Positions 1 to 9,723 of a stretch of DNA of 64,000 bases are shown here, in pieces. Location: contig CBDFNO010000014.1 in assembly GCA_965250265.1 (NCBI GenBank), positions 434,001 to 498,000 on the forward strand. The letters run 5' to 3'. A model generated the notes under the pieces. It ran no database searches and was not told where the DNA came from. It worked only from the letters and a program-made list of their open reading frames with translations. Each line of letters opens with the position of its first letter. Positions within the stretch are counted from its first letter, which is position 1. A program made the position numbers and the translations under genes. This DNA comes from PRS1 sp965250265. Its GTDB lineage: Bacteria > Bacteroidota > Bacteroidia > Flavobacteriales > Flavobacteriaceae.

Positions 1-456
1 TGTAAATAGTCCATAAATAATTAATCCAGCCAATACAATTGTAGGAATGATGGTCCAAATAAATTCCAATTTATCATTATCGGCATAAAACACAGCCTTT
101 CTGCCTTTCTCTCCTTTATATTTAAACGCGAAATAGTGTAATAAAAACTGTGTAATGGTTTGTACAACAAAGATGAGTACCATAGAGATAATCATTAGAT
201 TATCAATTTTAGGACCATGTTCTGATGCTGCATTAGACATTAAAGGTAAGTCTCCCCATTTTACAAAACAGACAATTGTAATGATATAAATGAAGGCTAA
301 AAAGCCCATCATCAAGTATGCATTGATTTTATTATCCTTGTCAGTGGCAACACCTGTATCCTCATTATTGACTTGGGTCAAATCAAAGATTTTAACCATT
401 TGCCAAATTGCAACTGTGATAAATACTAAAACTATAATTGTTAATAAAGCAGTCAT
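1..456 (-). CDS. coxB: cytochrome c oxidase subunit II (3' end outside the window)
   Basis: This is the N-terminal 152 codons of subunit II of a haem-copper cytochrome c oxidase, which carries the CuA centre in the part not seen here. The visible part shows a first membrane segment after the initiator Met, a second one (MGFLAFIYIITIVCF), and a third near the edge (FIWTIIPTIVLAGLI). FIWTIIP is the classic subunit II helix signature. It lies 27 bp downstream of actF on the same strand, so electrons from alternative complex III probably pass to this oxidase within one transcription unit. The gene runs off the left edge, so the Cu-binding Cys/His residues cannot be checked. Confidence 0.9.
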   Translation of the reverse strand, partial: MTALLTIIVLVFITVAIWQMVKIFDLTQVNNEDTGVATDKDNKINAYLMMGFLAFIYIITIVCFVKWGDLPLMSNAASEHGPKIDNLMIISMVLIFVVQTITQFLLHYFAFKYKGEKGRKAVFYADNDKLEFIWTIIPTIVLAGLIIYGLFT

Positions 457-483
457 TGTTATTTCTCTTCTTTATTTATTTTA

Positions 484-1860
484 TTAATAATGGAATTTTT
501 CACTCTCCTTTATAAACGGATTTCCTTTTGCAAGTAATGGTGCTTTGGTTAAAGCTGTAAATACTACAAATATGAATAATCCAGCAAATAATAATATTGA
601 ACTTATTTCCGAAATTCCAATAGCCCATGTATCGCCAACTGTAGCTGGCATTATCATGATAAACACATCTATATAATGCCCTGATAAAATCACAAGCCCA
701 GCCATAACTATAAACCATGGAATCCGTTTGTAATCCGCATTCATTAACATTAAAATTGGAAATACAAAATTCATTACTAACATACCCAAAAACGGAAACT
801 GATAATCTTGAAATCTAGTTACAAAATAGGTCACTTCTTCAGGAATGTTTGCATACCAAATAAGCATGAATTGAGAAAACCACAAGTAAGTCCAGAAAAT
901 ACTAAATGCAAACATGTATTTTGCCAAATCGTGTAAATGGTTTTCGTTGACAAATTCTAAATAGCCCTTAGATTTTAGATACATGGTTATAAGCGCAATT
1001 ACTGTAATACCGCTTACAAACATTGTTGCAAATACATACCATCCAAATAATGTACTAAACCAATGTGGGTCTACACTCATTATCCAATCCCATGACATCA
1101 TAGATTCTGTATAAATATAGAATACTAAAAATGCTGCTGAAATACGAAAAGTTTTCTTAAAATTTTTGTTATCGTCTGCTGTATCTTGAGCTATTGAAAA
1201 CTTGCGCGCAAAATATCTATACAAGCTCCAGCCACCTATAAATATTAATCCCCTAATTATAAAACCAGTCATATTTAAAAATCCTGATTTATTATCAATT
1301 AATTTATCATAGTCTTCATGATCTGGATTAACTATATTTTCATTCATCCAAACAAAAATATTATTATGTCCAATATAATGTGAAGCTACTGCAATTCCCA
1401 AAACAATTAAGGCTCCAGGTAATACATATGCTGTAATACCTTCCATCACTCTAAACAGTACTGGAGACCAACCTGCTTGTGATGCAAACTGTATTCCGTA
1501 AAAAGCTAAACATCCAAGAGCTATCATCATAAAGAAGAGTGCTGCAACATAAAGTGCTGACCAAGGTCTGTTCGCTATTTGATGCTGAATGTGCTCTACG
1601 TGTTCTTTATGCTCATCAACTTGTGATGAAGATTCAACATGTGTTTCATCTGAATCTGCTTTTTCAACTGCATGAGAAGATTCTGTAGGAGTAACTTCTT
1701 CTGCATGACCACCACCATGATCAGCTTCTTCTTCAGCAATTATGGTTTCAACTTCTTCAAAAGATTTATGAGATGTCATAAAACCATATCCAACTCCTAA
1801 TAACCCTAAAACCATTAGAATGATTGAAAATGTCTTTAATTTATTTGAGAATGTGTACAT
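484..1860 (-). CDS. actF: alternative complex III subunit ActF (quinol:cytochrome c oxidoreductase)
   Basis: Integral membrane subunit of alternative complex III, which oxidises menaquinol and reduces cytochrome c in the inner membrane. The 458-aa protein starts with one membrane segment (residues about 10-28). A Glu/His-rich soluble stretch follows (about 35-95), and then about nine hydrophobic segments. It resembles a shortened NrfD/ActC-type protein, as ActF does in Bacteroidota. It sits between actE and coxB in the order typical of the group. The acidic, His-rich loop is lineage-specific and of unknown function. Confidence 0.88.
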   Translation of the reverse strand: MYTFSNKLKTFSIILMVLGLLGVGYGFMTSHKSFEEVETIIAEEEADHGGGHAEEVTPTESSHAVEKADSDETHVESSSQVDEHKEHVEHIQHQIANRPWSALYVAALFFMMIALGCLAFYGIQFASQAGWSPVLFRVMEGITAYVLPGALIVLGIAVASHYIGHNNIFVWMNENIVNPDHEDYDKLIDNKSGFLNMTGFIIRGLIFIGGWSLYRYFARKFSIAQDTADDNKNFKKTFRISAAFLVFYIYTESMMSWDWIMSVDPHWFSTLFGWYVFATMFVSGITVIALITMYLKSKGYLEFVNENHLHDLAKYMFAFSIFWTYLWFSQFMLIWYANIPEEVTYFVTRFQDYQFPFLGMLVMNFVFPILMLMNADYKRIPWFIVMAGLVILSGHYIDVFIMIMPATVGDTWAIGISEISSILLFAGLFIFVVFTALTKAPLLAKGNPFIKESEKFHY

Positions 1861-1886
1861 ATCTATATATAAACTTTATCTAAATC

Positions 1887-2444
1887 TTATTTTTCTAAAT
1901 CTTCTTTTAATTTAAGAACATATGCTACTACTTGCCAGCGCTCTTCTTCCCTAAGTTGATTAACATAAGAACCCATTGTGTTTTTTCCATAATAAATAGT
2001 ATGGTAAATACCACCTACTGTAATCGATCTTCCTACATCATCATAACTAGGAATACCAAGAATCTTTTCACGTTTTACTAAATTACCCTGGCCATCGCCC
2101 TTATTACCATGACAAATACCACAGTATATATCGTATAATTCTTTTCCTTTAGCTAAGTTTACTTGTGATGAATCTAAAGGACTCATCAATTCTAATTTTG
2201 CTCTTTCAAAATCTTCATTAGTATTTACATAATCAAATAATGAATATCCTCTGGCTATAGTCCCTTCGGGAGGCAGCATTGCCGATTGTTCTCCAGGAAA
2301 AACCTCGTATTCACCATAGGTTTCATAACCAACAGGTTCATACATATTTGGCATGAATTGATAATTTGGTCTTGTGTCTTTTTTACAAGAAAAAACTGAA
2401 CTTATCATTACTACCAATACTAATATTTTAATTAAGCCTTTCAT
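1887..2444 (-). CDS. actE: alternative complex III subunit ActE, monohaem cytochrome c lipoprotein
   Basis: Monohaem c-type cytochrome subunit of alternative complex III, on the periplasmic side. The start at 2444 gives MKGLIKILVLV and a lipobox ending ISSVFSC, so the mature protein is probably lipid-anchored. The open frame extends upstream to 2498, but those residues precede the signal peptide. One haem c motif CGICH lies in the second half, and a downstream Met (MGSY) is a possible axial ligand. It follows actD by about 100 bp. Confidence 0.88.
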   Translation of the reverse strand: MKGLIKILVLVVMISSVFSCKKDTRPNYQFMPNMYEPVGYETYGEYEVFPGEQSAMLPPEGTIARGYSLFDYVNTNEDFERAKLELMSPLDSSQVNLAKGKELYDIYCGICHGNKGDGQGNLVKREKILGIPSYDDVGRSITVGGIYHTIYYGKNTMGSYVNQLREEERWQVVAYVLKLKEDLEK

Positions 2445-2548
2445 CTGTAGATTTTTATTTTTCATTTTTGTCAGATGTAATTCACAAAACTTTTTCAATT
2501 TTTAATTCTAAACTTCAAAAAATTAAATACTGTTTTGTTCATTTCATA

Positions 2549-3082
2549 TTAATGTGCTTCTTTATCTACTATATTAATTTCAACAGCACCAGTTTCTTTT
2601 AGTAGGTTTTCTAACTCCTTTTCATTTCCATGAATAGCCAGTTCCATTAAAAAATGATCGTCTGTAGTTCTTGGATCTGGATTCTCTGCTTTTTTAAATG
2701 GCCACATTCTACTACGCAAATAAAACGTAATTACCATTAGGTGAGCCGCAAAAAATACTGTCATTTCAAACATAATTGGTACAAAAGCTGGCATATTCTC
2801 TAAATAACTAAAACTTGGTTTTCCACCTATATTTTGTGGCCAATCTGAAATCATCATATAATCCATCATGACTATTGAAACAATTAACCCAAGACAACCA
2901 TACATAAACGATGTTATAGCAATTTTTGTTGGTGCTAATCCCATAGCCTTATCCAGTCCATGAACAGGGAAAGGTGTGTAAATTTCTTCTATATGATGTC
3001 TTTCAGCCTTAACCTTTTTAACAGCTGCCATTAACACATCGTCATCGGTATAAATAGCGTGAATTACTTTTGAAGTTTCCAT
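2549..3082 (-). CDS. actD: alternative complex III subunit ActD (DUF3341)
   Basis: Small membrane subunit of alternative complex III, 177 aa. It has a soluble N-terminal domain (residues 1-50) with the DUF3341-type motif IYTPFPVHGLDKAMGL. Two membrane segments follow (about 55-75 and 100-122), then a soluble tail. Position and length match ActD of Bacteroidota. It starts 3 bp after the actC stop, so the two are probably translationally coupled. Confidence 0.9.
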   Translation of the reverse strand: METSKVIHAIYTDDDVLMAAVKKVKAERHHIEEIYTPFPVHGLDKAMGLAPTKIAITSFMYGCLGLIVSIVMMDYMMISDWPQNIGGKPSFSYLENMPAFVPIMFEMTVFFAAHLMVITFYLRSRMWPFKKAENPDPRTTDDHFLMELAIHGNEKELENLLKETGAVEINIVDKEAH

Positions 3083-3085
3083 ATG

Positions 3086-4540
3086 CTACTCTATATTTTT
3101 TGTTTTGTTTGATTTACCAGATGTTCTTTCGTCTGTTCCTGATCCTACTAAACTTTGGCCAGCCTCTCTTATTCTTTTATAACGTTCTCCAGATGATTTT
3201 AAAATAGTTTTCACTTCTGCTTGTGCAATCACAGGGAATGTTCTTGCATATAATAAAAACAACACAAAGAAAAACCCAATAGTTCCAATAAAAATTCCTG
3301 TATCTACAAATGTTGGTGAGAACATAGTCCAGGAGGATGGTAGATAATCTCTATGTATTGATGTTACAATAATTACAAAACGTTCAAACCACATTCCTAC
3401 ATTTACAACAATAGAAATAACAAATGAGAACATGATACTTGTACGTAATTTTTTAAACCACATAAATTGTGGTGAGAATACATTACAACTCATCATCATC
3501 CAATATGCCCAAGCATAGGGTCCAGTTGCTCTGTTAAGAAAAGCGTATTGTTCATATTCTACACCAGAATACCAAGCAATAAACAATTCGGTAATATAAG
3601 CTACACCAACAATTGAGCCTGTAATCATAATTACAATGTTCATTAATTCGATGTGTTGTACAGTAATATAATCTTCCAAACTACACACTTTTCTCATTAT
3701 AATTAGAAGCGTATTTACCATTGCAAAACCAGAAAATACAGCTCCTGCAACAAAATAAGGAGGGAAAATTGTGGTATGCCATCCTGGAACTATAGACGTT
3801 GCAAAATCCATTGATACAATAGTATGTACAGAAAGTACTAAAGGCGTTGCTAAACCAGCAAGGACCAAAGATACTTCTTCAAAACGTTGCCAATCTTTTG
3901 CGCGTCCACTCCATCCAAAACTCAATAATGAATATATTTTCTTCTGAAAAGGTTTTACTGCACGATCACGAATCATTGCAAAATCTGGTAATAATCCTGT
4001 CCACCAGAATACTAATGATACTGAAAGATAGGTTGAAATGGCAAATACATCCCAAAGTAAAGGTGAGTTAAAGTTTACCCAAAGTGACCCAAATTGATTT
4101 GGAATTGGTAACACCCAATATCCTAACCAAGGTCTTCCCATGTGTATAATTGGAAATAATCCCGCTTGAATTACTGAGAAAATTGTCATTGCTTCGGCAG
4201 AACGGTTAATTCCCATTCTCCATTTTTGACGGAATAATAAAAGTACTGCTGAAATAAGTGTTCCAGCGTGACCAATACCAACCCACCATACAAAGTTTGT
4301 AATATCCCAAGCCCAACCTACTGTTTTGTTCAATCCCCAAGTACCAACCCCTGTAGATATTGTATAAATTATACAACCTATTCCCCAAAGAAAAGCTGCT
4401 AGTGCAATAGAAAAAACAATCCACCAAGATTTATTCGCTTTTCCTTCAACTGGAGCGGCGACATCCACACTTACATCATGGTATGACTTTTCTCCTATAA
4501 CTAAAGGTCTTCTAATAGGTGCTTCGTAATGAGACGCCAT
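3086..4540 (-). CDS. actC: alternative complex III subunit ActC (NrfD family)
   Basis: NrfD-family polytopic subunit (484 aa, about ten membrane segments) that holds the quinol-oxidising site of alternative complex III. Recognisable family stretches include the FVWWVGIGHAGTLISA segment and a later region with conserved His and Glu. It follows actB and is coupled to actD. The C-terminal 25 residues are polar and charged. Assignment rests on family resemblance and operon context. Confidence 0.93.
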   Translation of the reverse strand: MASHYEAPIRRPLVIGEKSYHDVSVDVAAPVEGKANKSWWIVFSIALAAFLWGIGCIIYTISTGVGTWGLNKTVGWAWDITNFVWWVGIGHAGTLISAVLLLFRQKWRMGINRSAEAMTIFSVIQAGLFPIIHMGRPWLGYWVLPIPNQFGSLWVNFNSPLLWDVFAISTYLSVSLVFWWTGLLPDFAMIRDRAVKPFQKKIYSLLSFGWSGRAKDWQRFEEVSLVLAGLATPLVLSVHTIVSMDFATSIVPGWHTTIFPPYFVAGAVFSGFAMVNTLLIIMRKVCSLEDYITVQHIELMNIVIMITGSIVGVAYITELFIAWYSGVEYEQYAFLNRATGPYAWAYWMMMSCNVFSPQFMWFKKLRTSIMFSFVISIVVNVGMWFERFVIIVTSIHRDYLPSSWTMFSPTFVDTGIFIGTIGFFFVLFLLYARTFPVIAQAEVKTILKSSGERYKRIREAGQSLVGSGTDERTSGKSNKTKNIE

Positions 4541-4568
4541 AATTTTTTTTAATTGTTACTTAATTAAT

Positions 4569-7500
4569 TTATACTTCACTAGTATTTCTAACTTTCGTTT
4601 GATATACTACATTTGGTTTTGTTCCAACGCTTTCTAATAAATGGTAGGCTCTGTCGTCATCTTTCAAAGCAACAATGTCATCCTGTTTATTATTAATATC
4701 TCCAAATGCCATTGCTCCAGAATTACAAGCTGCAGAACAAGCTGTTGAAAATTCGTTTGGTTTTACTTCTCTTCCATCACGTTTGGCATCAAGAATTGTT
4801 TTTTGTGTCTTTTGAATACACATTGAACATTTTTCCATCACACCACGAGAACGCACTACAACATCTGGATTAATTACCATGCGTCCTAAGTCATCATTCA
4901 TATGGAAATCAAATTCATCATTCCCATTATATAAGAACCAGTTAAAACGACGTACTTTATAAGGACAGTTATTAGCGCAATATCTCGTACCTACACAACG
5001 GTTATAAGCCATGTGGTTTTGTCCTTGTCGTCCATGCGATGTTGCAGCAACTGGACAAACAGTTTCGCAAGGCGCATGATTACAATGCTGACACATAATA
5101 GGCTGGAATGCTACTTGAGGATTTGCTGCCGGGTTTTCCAATTCCTCAAAACTTATTAAAGTGTTTCCTAATCCTTTACTATTATCTTTTTTCTCATTAT
5201 CATGACCAAAAGTTTCTTCAGAAGAATAATATCTATCAATACGCAACCAATGCATATCTCTACTTCGACGTATTTCAGTTTTACCAACTACAGGCACATT
5301 GTTTTCAGCATGACATGCAATTACACATGATCCACATCCTGTACATGCATTAAGATCTATCGATAAATTGAAATGATGTCCAATAGAACGATCAAATTCA
5401 TCCCAAAGATTTGCATCAGGAGACGTTGCATCAATCATTTTATGATCTTTAGAAACTTGTGGCATTGGATTCCACTCTTTATGATCCTCTGTGTTAAATA
5501 CTTTTAATGTTGTCTCATGAATAATATCACCACGACCCATTAAAGTATTATGCAACTGTATACAAGCAAATTCGTGTTTTCCTGAAGTTGCTTCAATTGT
5601 TACATTTTGTACTGTATCAAAATTGCTATATATAGGATAGGCATTAATACCAGTTTGCATTTCACTTTTTAAACCTAATGTTCTACCATAACCAAATGAT
5701 AAGCCAACCGAGCCTTTAGCTTGTCCTGGTTGTATCATTACTGGTACCTTTACTGTAATACCATTAACTGTAATATTTGCATACTTCCCATTTAATCCTC
5801 CATTTGCATCATGTCTGTTTTCTGAAAAGAATGTGCTTCTATCAAAATATAGTCCTAACTCTTTCGCATCTACTTCAGACATTGTTAAGTAGTTATCCCA
5901 AGTTGCTCTAGTTAAGGGATCTGGAAATTCTTGCAACCAAGGATTATTGGCTTGCTGTCCGTCTCCCATTCCTGTTTTAGAATATAGGGTCAATTCAAAA
6001 CCATCAGATGTTGCTAAAGCTAAAACTCTTGCCGCTGCTCCATCAATTATTTCATCAACTTCATCTAAAACATTTGTTTCTTCAGAAGTATTTCTATCAA
6101 CAAAAACACCATCATGTAATGCTTGATTCCAAGACGAACCATTAAGAATATTTTCTTCCCAATTACTCTTTATATAATCGTGATAGGTTGCATTGTTTCC
6201 ATTCCACATTAATAATGCGTCTTGAAATTGTTTTGTATCAAATAATGGACGAATTGCTGGCTGCATTAAACCAAACTGACCTTTTTTAATTTCTGTATCT
6301 CCCCAAGACTCTAAATAATGAGGTGTTCCTGCAATGTAACTTGTAAGAGAAGATGTTTCGTCTTCTTTCATCGAAAATGTAACAGATAAATCTACATTTT
6401 CCAATCCTTCAGCAAAATCGGAAGCATTTGGCAAAGTGTACATTGGGTTTACACCAGACATAATGATTGCTCCAACTGTTCCAGCATTCATATCAGCTAC
6501 TAATTTTGTTACTGCTCTATCATCACCAAGTCTAGTTTTAATTGGAGTAGAAGCATCAAATGCTTTGCTTGCTAATTTTTCATTAATTGCAATAACAACA
6601 GCTTGTGCATTTACATCTTGGATGCCTGAAACTACAACAGCATTACTTCCTGCTTTTATCAATTCAGAAGCAGTTTTATCAACAGCTTCTTCCAAATGAG
6701 TTGGCAAATCTCCAGAAACAGAGCTTCCTATAATTTTTCCATACAATTTTGCTAAAGCTAATTTTTGCTGTGTTGGAGTTAATGGTACACGCTTGTCTGC
6801 ATTTGCTCCTGTTAAACTCATATTAGATTCAAACTGAATATGGCGTGACATTTTTCCGTGGTTAGGAACACGTCCTTTAGCATATCCCGAATCAAATCCG
6901 CCACCTTGCCAATCGCCTAAAAAATCAGCTCCAACCGATACGATTGTACTTGCTTTAGAGAAATTGTAATTAGCTAATCCGCGTTCTCCATATTTATTTT
7001 GATAAGCCTCAACAGCTGCAGATTCTGAAATAGCATCATACACTACATGACGGACATTACCATATTTAGCTGTAAATTCTGAAATTAATTTAGATGTAGA
7101 AGGACTTGCAAAAGTTTGTGTCAATAACACAATCTCTTTGCCTGAATCTTTTAATTCATTTAATTTTTGAGAGACCTCAATATCAAGTTCTGACCAAGAA
7201 CTATCTTCGCCATTCTTTTTAGGTACTGTTACTCTATTACTATCGTATAAGTCTAAAACCGAAGCTTGAACTCTTGCATTAGCTCCATTGCTTCCATCTG
7301 CTAAATTGTTATTTTCAATTTTTATAGGACGTCCTTCTCGGGTTTTCACTAAAATACTTGCAAAATCATATCCATTAGCTATTGTAGTTGCGTAATAATT
7401 TGCAACTCCTGGAATAATTTGATCGGGTTGAACAACGTAAGGAATAGACTTAACTACTGGTCCTTCGCAAGCTGCGAATGTTGCAGCAGCAGTACTAAAT

Positions 7501-7682
7501 CCAACATACTTTAAGAAATCTCGACGTGTAGTATTAGAAGACTCCAAAGTGTTTTTATCTCCTAAAAACTCATCTACAGGAATTTCTTCTACAAACTCTT
7601 TGTGTCTAAGCGTCTCAACCATAGAGCTATTGTTTTCGTTTAGCTCTTCAACACTTTTCCAGTATTTCTTGTTTGATGACAT
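4569..7682 (-). CDS. actB: alternative complex III subunit ActB (molybdopterin-like / Fe-S protein)
   Basis: Large peripheral subunit (1037 aa) fusing a molybdopterin-oxidoreductase-like domain that lacks the cofactor with a C-terminal multi-cluster ferredoxin domain. The N-terminus has a twin-arginine motif RRDFLKYVGF (about residue 53) preceding a short hydrophobic stretch, as in Tat-targeted ActB. Four Cys groups are visible near the C-terminus: CTGCGSCVIAC, CQHCNHAPCETVCP, CVGTRYCANNCP and CSMC with later CSAAC. These fit 3-4 Fe-S clusters. It lies 30 bp downstream of actA. Confidence 0.95.
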   Translation of the reverse strand: MSSNKKYWKSVEELNENNSSMVETLRHKEFVEEIPVDEFLGDKNTLESSNTTRRDFLKYVGFSTAAATFAACEGPVVKSIPYVVQPDQIIPGVANYYATTIANGYDFASILVKTREGRPIKIENNNLADGSNGANARVQASVLDLYDSNRVTVPKKNGEDSSWSELDIEVSQKLNELKDSGKEIVLLTQTFASPSTSKLISEFTAKYGNVRHVVYDAISESAAVEAYQNKYGERGLANYNFSKASTIVSVGADFLGDWQGGGFDSGYAKGRVPNHGKMSRHIQFESNMSLTGANADKRVPLTPTQQKLALAKLYGKIIGSSVSGDLPTHLEEAVDKTASELIKAGSNAVVVSGIQDVNAQAVVIAINEKLASKAFDASTPIKTRLGDDRAVTKLVADMNAGTVGAIIMSGVNPMYTLPNASDFAEGLENVDLSVTFSMKEDETSSLTSYIAGTPHYLESWGDTEIKKGQFGLMQPAIRPLFDTKQFQDALLMWNGNNATYHDYIKSNWEENILNGSSWNQALHDGVFVDRNTSEETNVLDEVDEIIDGAAARVLALATSDGFELTLYSKTGMGDGQQANNPWLQEFPDPLTRATWDNYLTMSEVDAKELGLYFDRSTFFSENRHDANGGLNGKYANITVNGITVKVPVMIQPGQAKGSVGLSFGYGRTLGLKSEMQTGINAYPIYSNFDTVQNVTIEATSGKHEFACIQLHNTLMGRGDIIHETTLKVFNTEDHKEWNPMPQVSKDHKMIDATSPDANLWDEFDRSIGHHFNLSIDLNACTGCGSCVIACHAENNVPVVGKTEIRRSRDMHWLRIDRYYSSEETFGHDNEKKDNSKGLGNTLISFEELENPAANPQVAFQPIMCQHCNHAPCETVCPVAATSHGRQGQNHMAYNRCVGTRYCANNCPYKVRRFNWFLYNGNDEFDFHMNDDLGRMVINPDVVVRSRGVMEKCSMCIQKTQKTILDAKRDGREVKPNEFSTACSAACNSGAMAFGDINNKQDDIVALKDDDRAYHLLESVGTKPNVVYQTKVRNTSEV

Positions 7683-7712
7683 ATTATAATTGAATTAGCT
7701 TCTTTAATTTAT

Positions 7713-9002
7713 TTAATAATGACATTTCCCGCATTCTAATCCACCATTGTCCTTAACAGTAAATTTATCTATGTCATATTTTTTTGATAACTCTTCATGT
7801 ATTTTTGCATAATACTCGTTTCCTTTGGTGTTAATGTTTGTTGTTTTATGACATTCCAAACACCAATTCATTGTTAAAGGAGAAAATTGATATACCTCTT
7901 CCATTTCTTCAACTGGTCCATGACATGTTTGGCATTCTAATCCTGCTACAGTAACATGTTGAGAATGATTATAGTAAACAAAATCCGGTAGGTTATGCAC
8001 TCTAACCCATTTTACTGGTTGGGTTTCTCCTGTATATTGTTGTTCAGCATCATCCCAACCAACGGCTGCGTATAATTTCTTTATTTCTTCATCGTAAAAC
8101 TCTTTGGTGTATTCAGCAGTAGTTTCACCTTTATATTCATAAATAGATTTGTGGCAATTCATACATACATTTAAAGAAGGAATTCCTGAGGTTTTACTTA
8201 CGCGCGCTGATGAATGACAATATTTACAATCTATTTTATTATCACCAGCATGAATTTTATGAGAAAAATGTATAGGTTGTACTGGTTGGTAACCCTGATC
8301 TACACCAATTTGCATCATATATCCAAATGCAAAGTAACCACTTGCAAGCAAAAAGAAAATTGCCGTTACCAGCATTAAGAATTGATTTTTTACAAAAGCT
8401 TTCCATAATAGTGTGCCTTTTTCTACAACAGGAATCTCAACTTCATTAGCAACTGCAAAACGACGTAATGTTTTATTAACTAAATACAAGCCAATCGCTA
8501 ACAACATAAATAATATTGCTAAAGCACCAAGAATTATTTCGTTAGAAATTCCAGAAGAAGATTGAGAATCTATTTGTCCAACATTATCAGATAAAATTTG
8601 TGGTTCCGCTTTTGGCTGTGCTGTATAAGCCAAGATATTATTAATATCCTCGTCAGAAAGTTGAGGCATTGGCGTCATGGCTGCATTGTTATACTCTGCA
8701 TAAGTCTTAACTCCATAAGCATCTCCAGACTTTATTACTGCAGGGCTATTTCTAACCCATGCATAAATCCAATCTTTATCTAAGCCTTCATCATCCAACA
8801 AACGTTGTTCTACATTACGCAATGCAGGTCCTGTTAATTTTTTATCAAGTGTATGACAAGCTGCACAATTAGTATTAAATAATGCTTTTCCTTTTACAGG
8901 ATCTGATTCTTGTGCAAATAATGATGTTGAAAATATTAATAAAAAAAATAACCCTAGAAGTAGAAATCTTGAGGCTAAATTGCGGTTAGTTACCTTTTTC
9001 AT
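7713..9002 (-). CDS. actA: alternative complex III subunit ActA, multihaem cytochrome c
   Basis: First gene of the operon. It encodes the multihaem c-type cytochrome that passes electrons out of alternative complex III. The chosen start (9002) gives a cleavable signal ending SLFAQ; the frame is open to 9047. The protein has an N-terminal monohaem cytochrome domain (CAACH), then two hydrophobic segments. A c7-type domain follows with five more motifs: CKYCH, CMNCH, CQTCH, CLECH and CGKCH. That makes six haem sites, compared with five in the usual ActA, because of the fused N-terminal domain. This fusion is common in Bacteroidota. Confidence 0.93.
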   Translation of the reverse strand: MKKVTNRNLASRFLLLGLFFLLIFSTSLFAQESDPVKGKALFNTNCAACHTLDKKLTGPALRNVEQRLLDDEGLDKDWIYAWVRNSPAVIKSGDAYGVKTYAEYNNAAMTPMPQLSDEDINNILAYTAQPKAEPQILSDNVGQIDSQSSSGISNEIILGALAILFMLLAIGLYLVNKTLRRFAVANEVEIPVVEKGTLLWKAFVKNQFLMLVTAIFFLLASGYFAFGYMMQIGVDQGYQPVQPIHFSHKIHAGDNKIDCKYCHSSARVSKTSGIPSLNVCMNCHKSIYEYKGETTAEYTKEFYDEEIKKLYAAVGWDDAEQQYTGETQPVKWVRVHNLPDFVYYNHSQHVTVAGLECQTCHGPVEEMEEVYQFSPLTMNWCLECHKTTNINTKGNEYYAKIHEELSKKYDIDKFTVKDNGGLECGKCHY

Positions 9003-9213
9003 ATCGTTAATAGAATTGTCTTCTAAACTTTGGTACGATTCTTTCATGTAAAGAAAAGTATTCGGTTGTAAAAATCTCGCACAAAAGTAACATATAAAGT
9101 CGATTTTAGAAATGTTACAATAGTGTTAATTATTAATTTATAAACATTCTAAATAATAAAACAATACAAGTTTAAGTTTATATATTTTACATTTGTACAA
9201 AATTAAATAAATT

Positions 9214-9609
9214 ATGCAAAAAACACCTACTAAATTCCTAATATCTATGGTTTTGTTATCCTTGTTTACAATGGCTAATCTCGTAGCGCAAGAAGGAGAA
9301 GTAACGGTTAATCAGGACAAACAAATAGATGCTCTTTTAAGTTTAAAAAAAGACATAAACAGAACCGAATCGAACTACAAAATTCAAATCTATAATGGCA
9401 ATCGTGAAGGTGCCGAAAAAGCAAGATTAGAATTCAGAAAATCATTTATGGATTGGTCAACATCTATGAGATATGAAACGCCAAACTATAAAATTTGGAT
9501 TGGTAATTTTAAAACACGCCTTGAAGCAGATCGTGCTTTATTAAAAGTTAAAAAGAGATTTGGGAACGCCTTTATTTTTAAACCTAAGAAGGACAAAAAA
9601 GAACCTTAA
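9214..9609 (+). CDS. secreted SPOR-domain protein
   Basis: Small exported protein (131 aa) with a signal peptide ending NLVAQ. A Lys/Glu-rich linker follows, and then a C-terminal SPOR-like repeat (NYKIWIGNFKTRLEADRALLKVKKRF). SPOR domains bind glycan strands lacking stem peptides at division sites, so a role in the cell envelope is likely. It is a single gene transcribed away from actA and converging on infB, and it ends at a strong hairpin terminator. Confidence 0.8.
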   Translation: MQKTPTKFLISMVLLSLFTMANLVAQEGEVTVNQDKQIDALLSLKKDINRTESNYKIQIYNGNREGAEKARLEFRKSFMDWSTSMRYETPNYKIWIGNFKTRLEADRALLKVKKRFGNAFIFKPKKDKKEP

Positions 9610-9616
9610 AACTGAA

Positions 9617-9648
9617 ATTAAAATGCGACTATGAAGTCGCATTTTAAT
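9617..9648. terminator. bidirectional terminator between the SPOR gene and infB
   Basis: A perfect 14-bp inverted repeat (9617-9630 and 9635-9648) surrounds a 4-base loop. Its arms begin with A/T-rich ends, which give T-runs in both directions. It lies between convergent genes. Confidence 0.85.
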
Positions 9649-9661
9649 TTCCATAAATACT

Positions 9662-9698
9662 TCTCGATACAATTCTAATATCTAGATAGCTATCGAGA
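9662..9698. repeat. imperfect hairpin with TCTCGATA arms
   Basis: TCTCGATA (9662-9669) and its exact complement TATCGAGA (9691-9698) flank 21 bases that can partly pair. Similar TCTCGATA-armed intergenic repeats occur in many Flavobacteriaceae. It lies just downstream of the infB stop. Its function is unknown. Confidence 0.5.
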
Positions 9699-9723
9699 CA
9701 GAATCCGTCGAAGCGCTATTAAA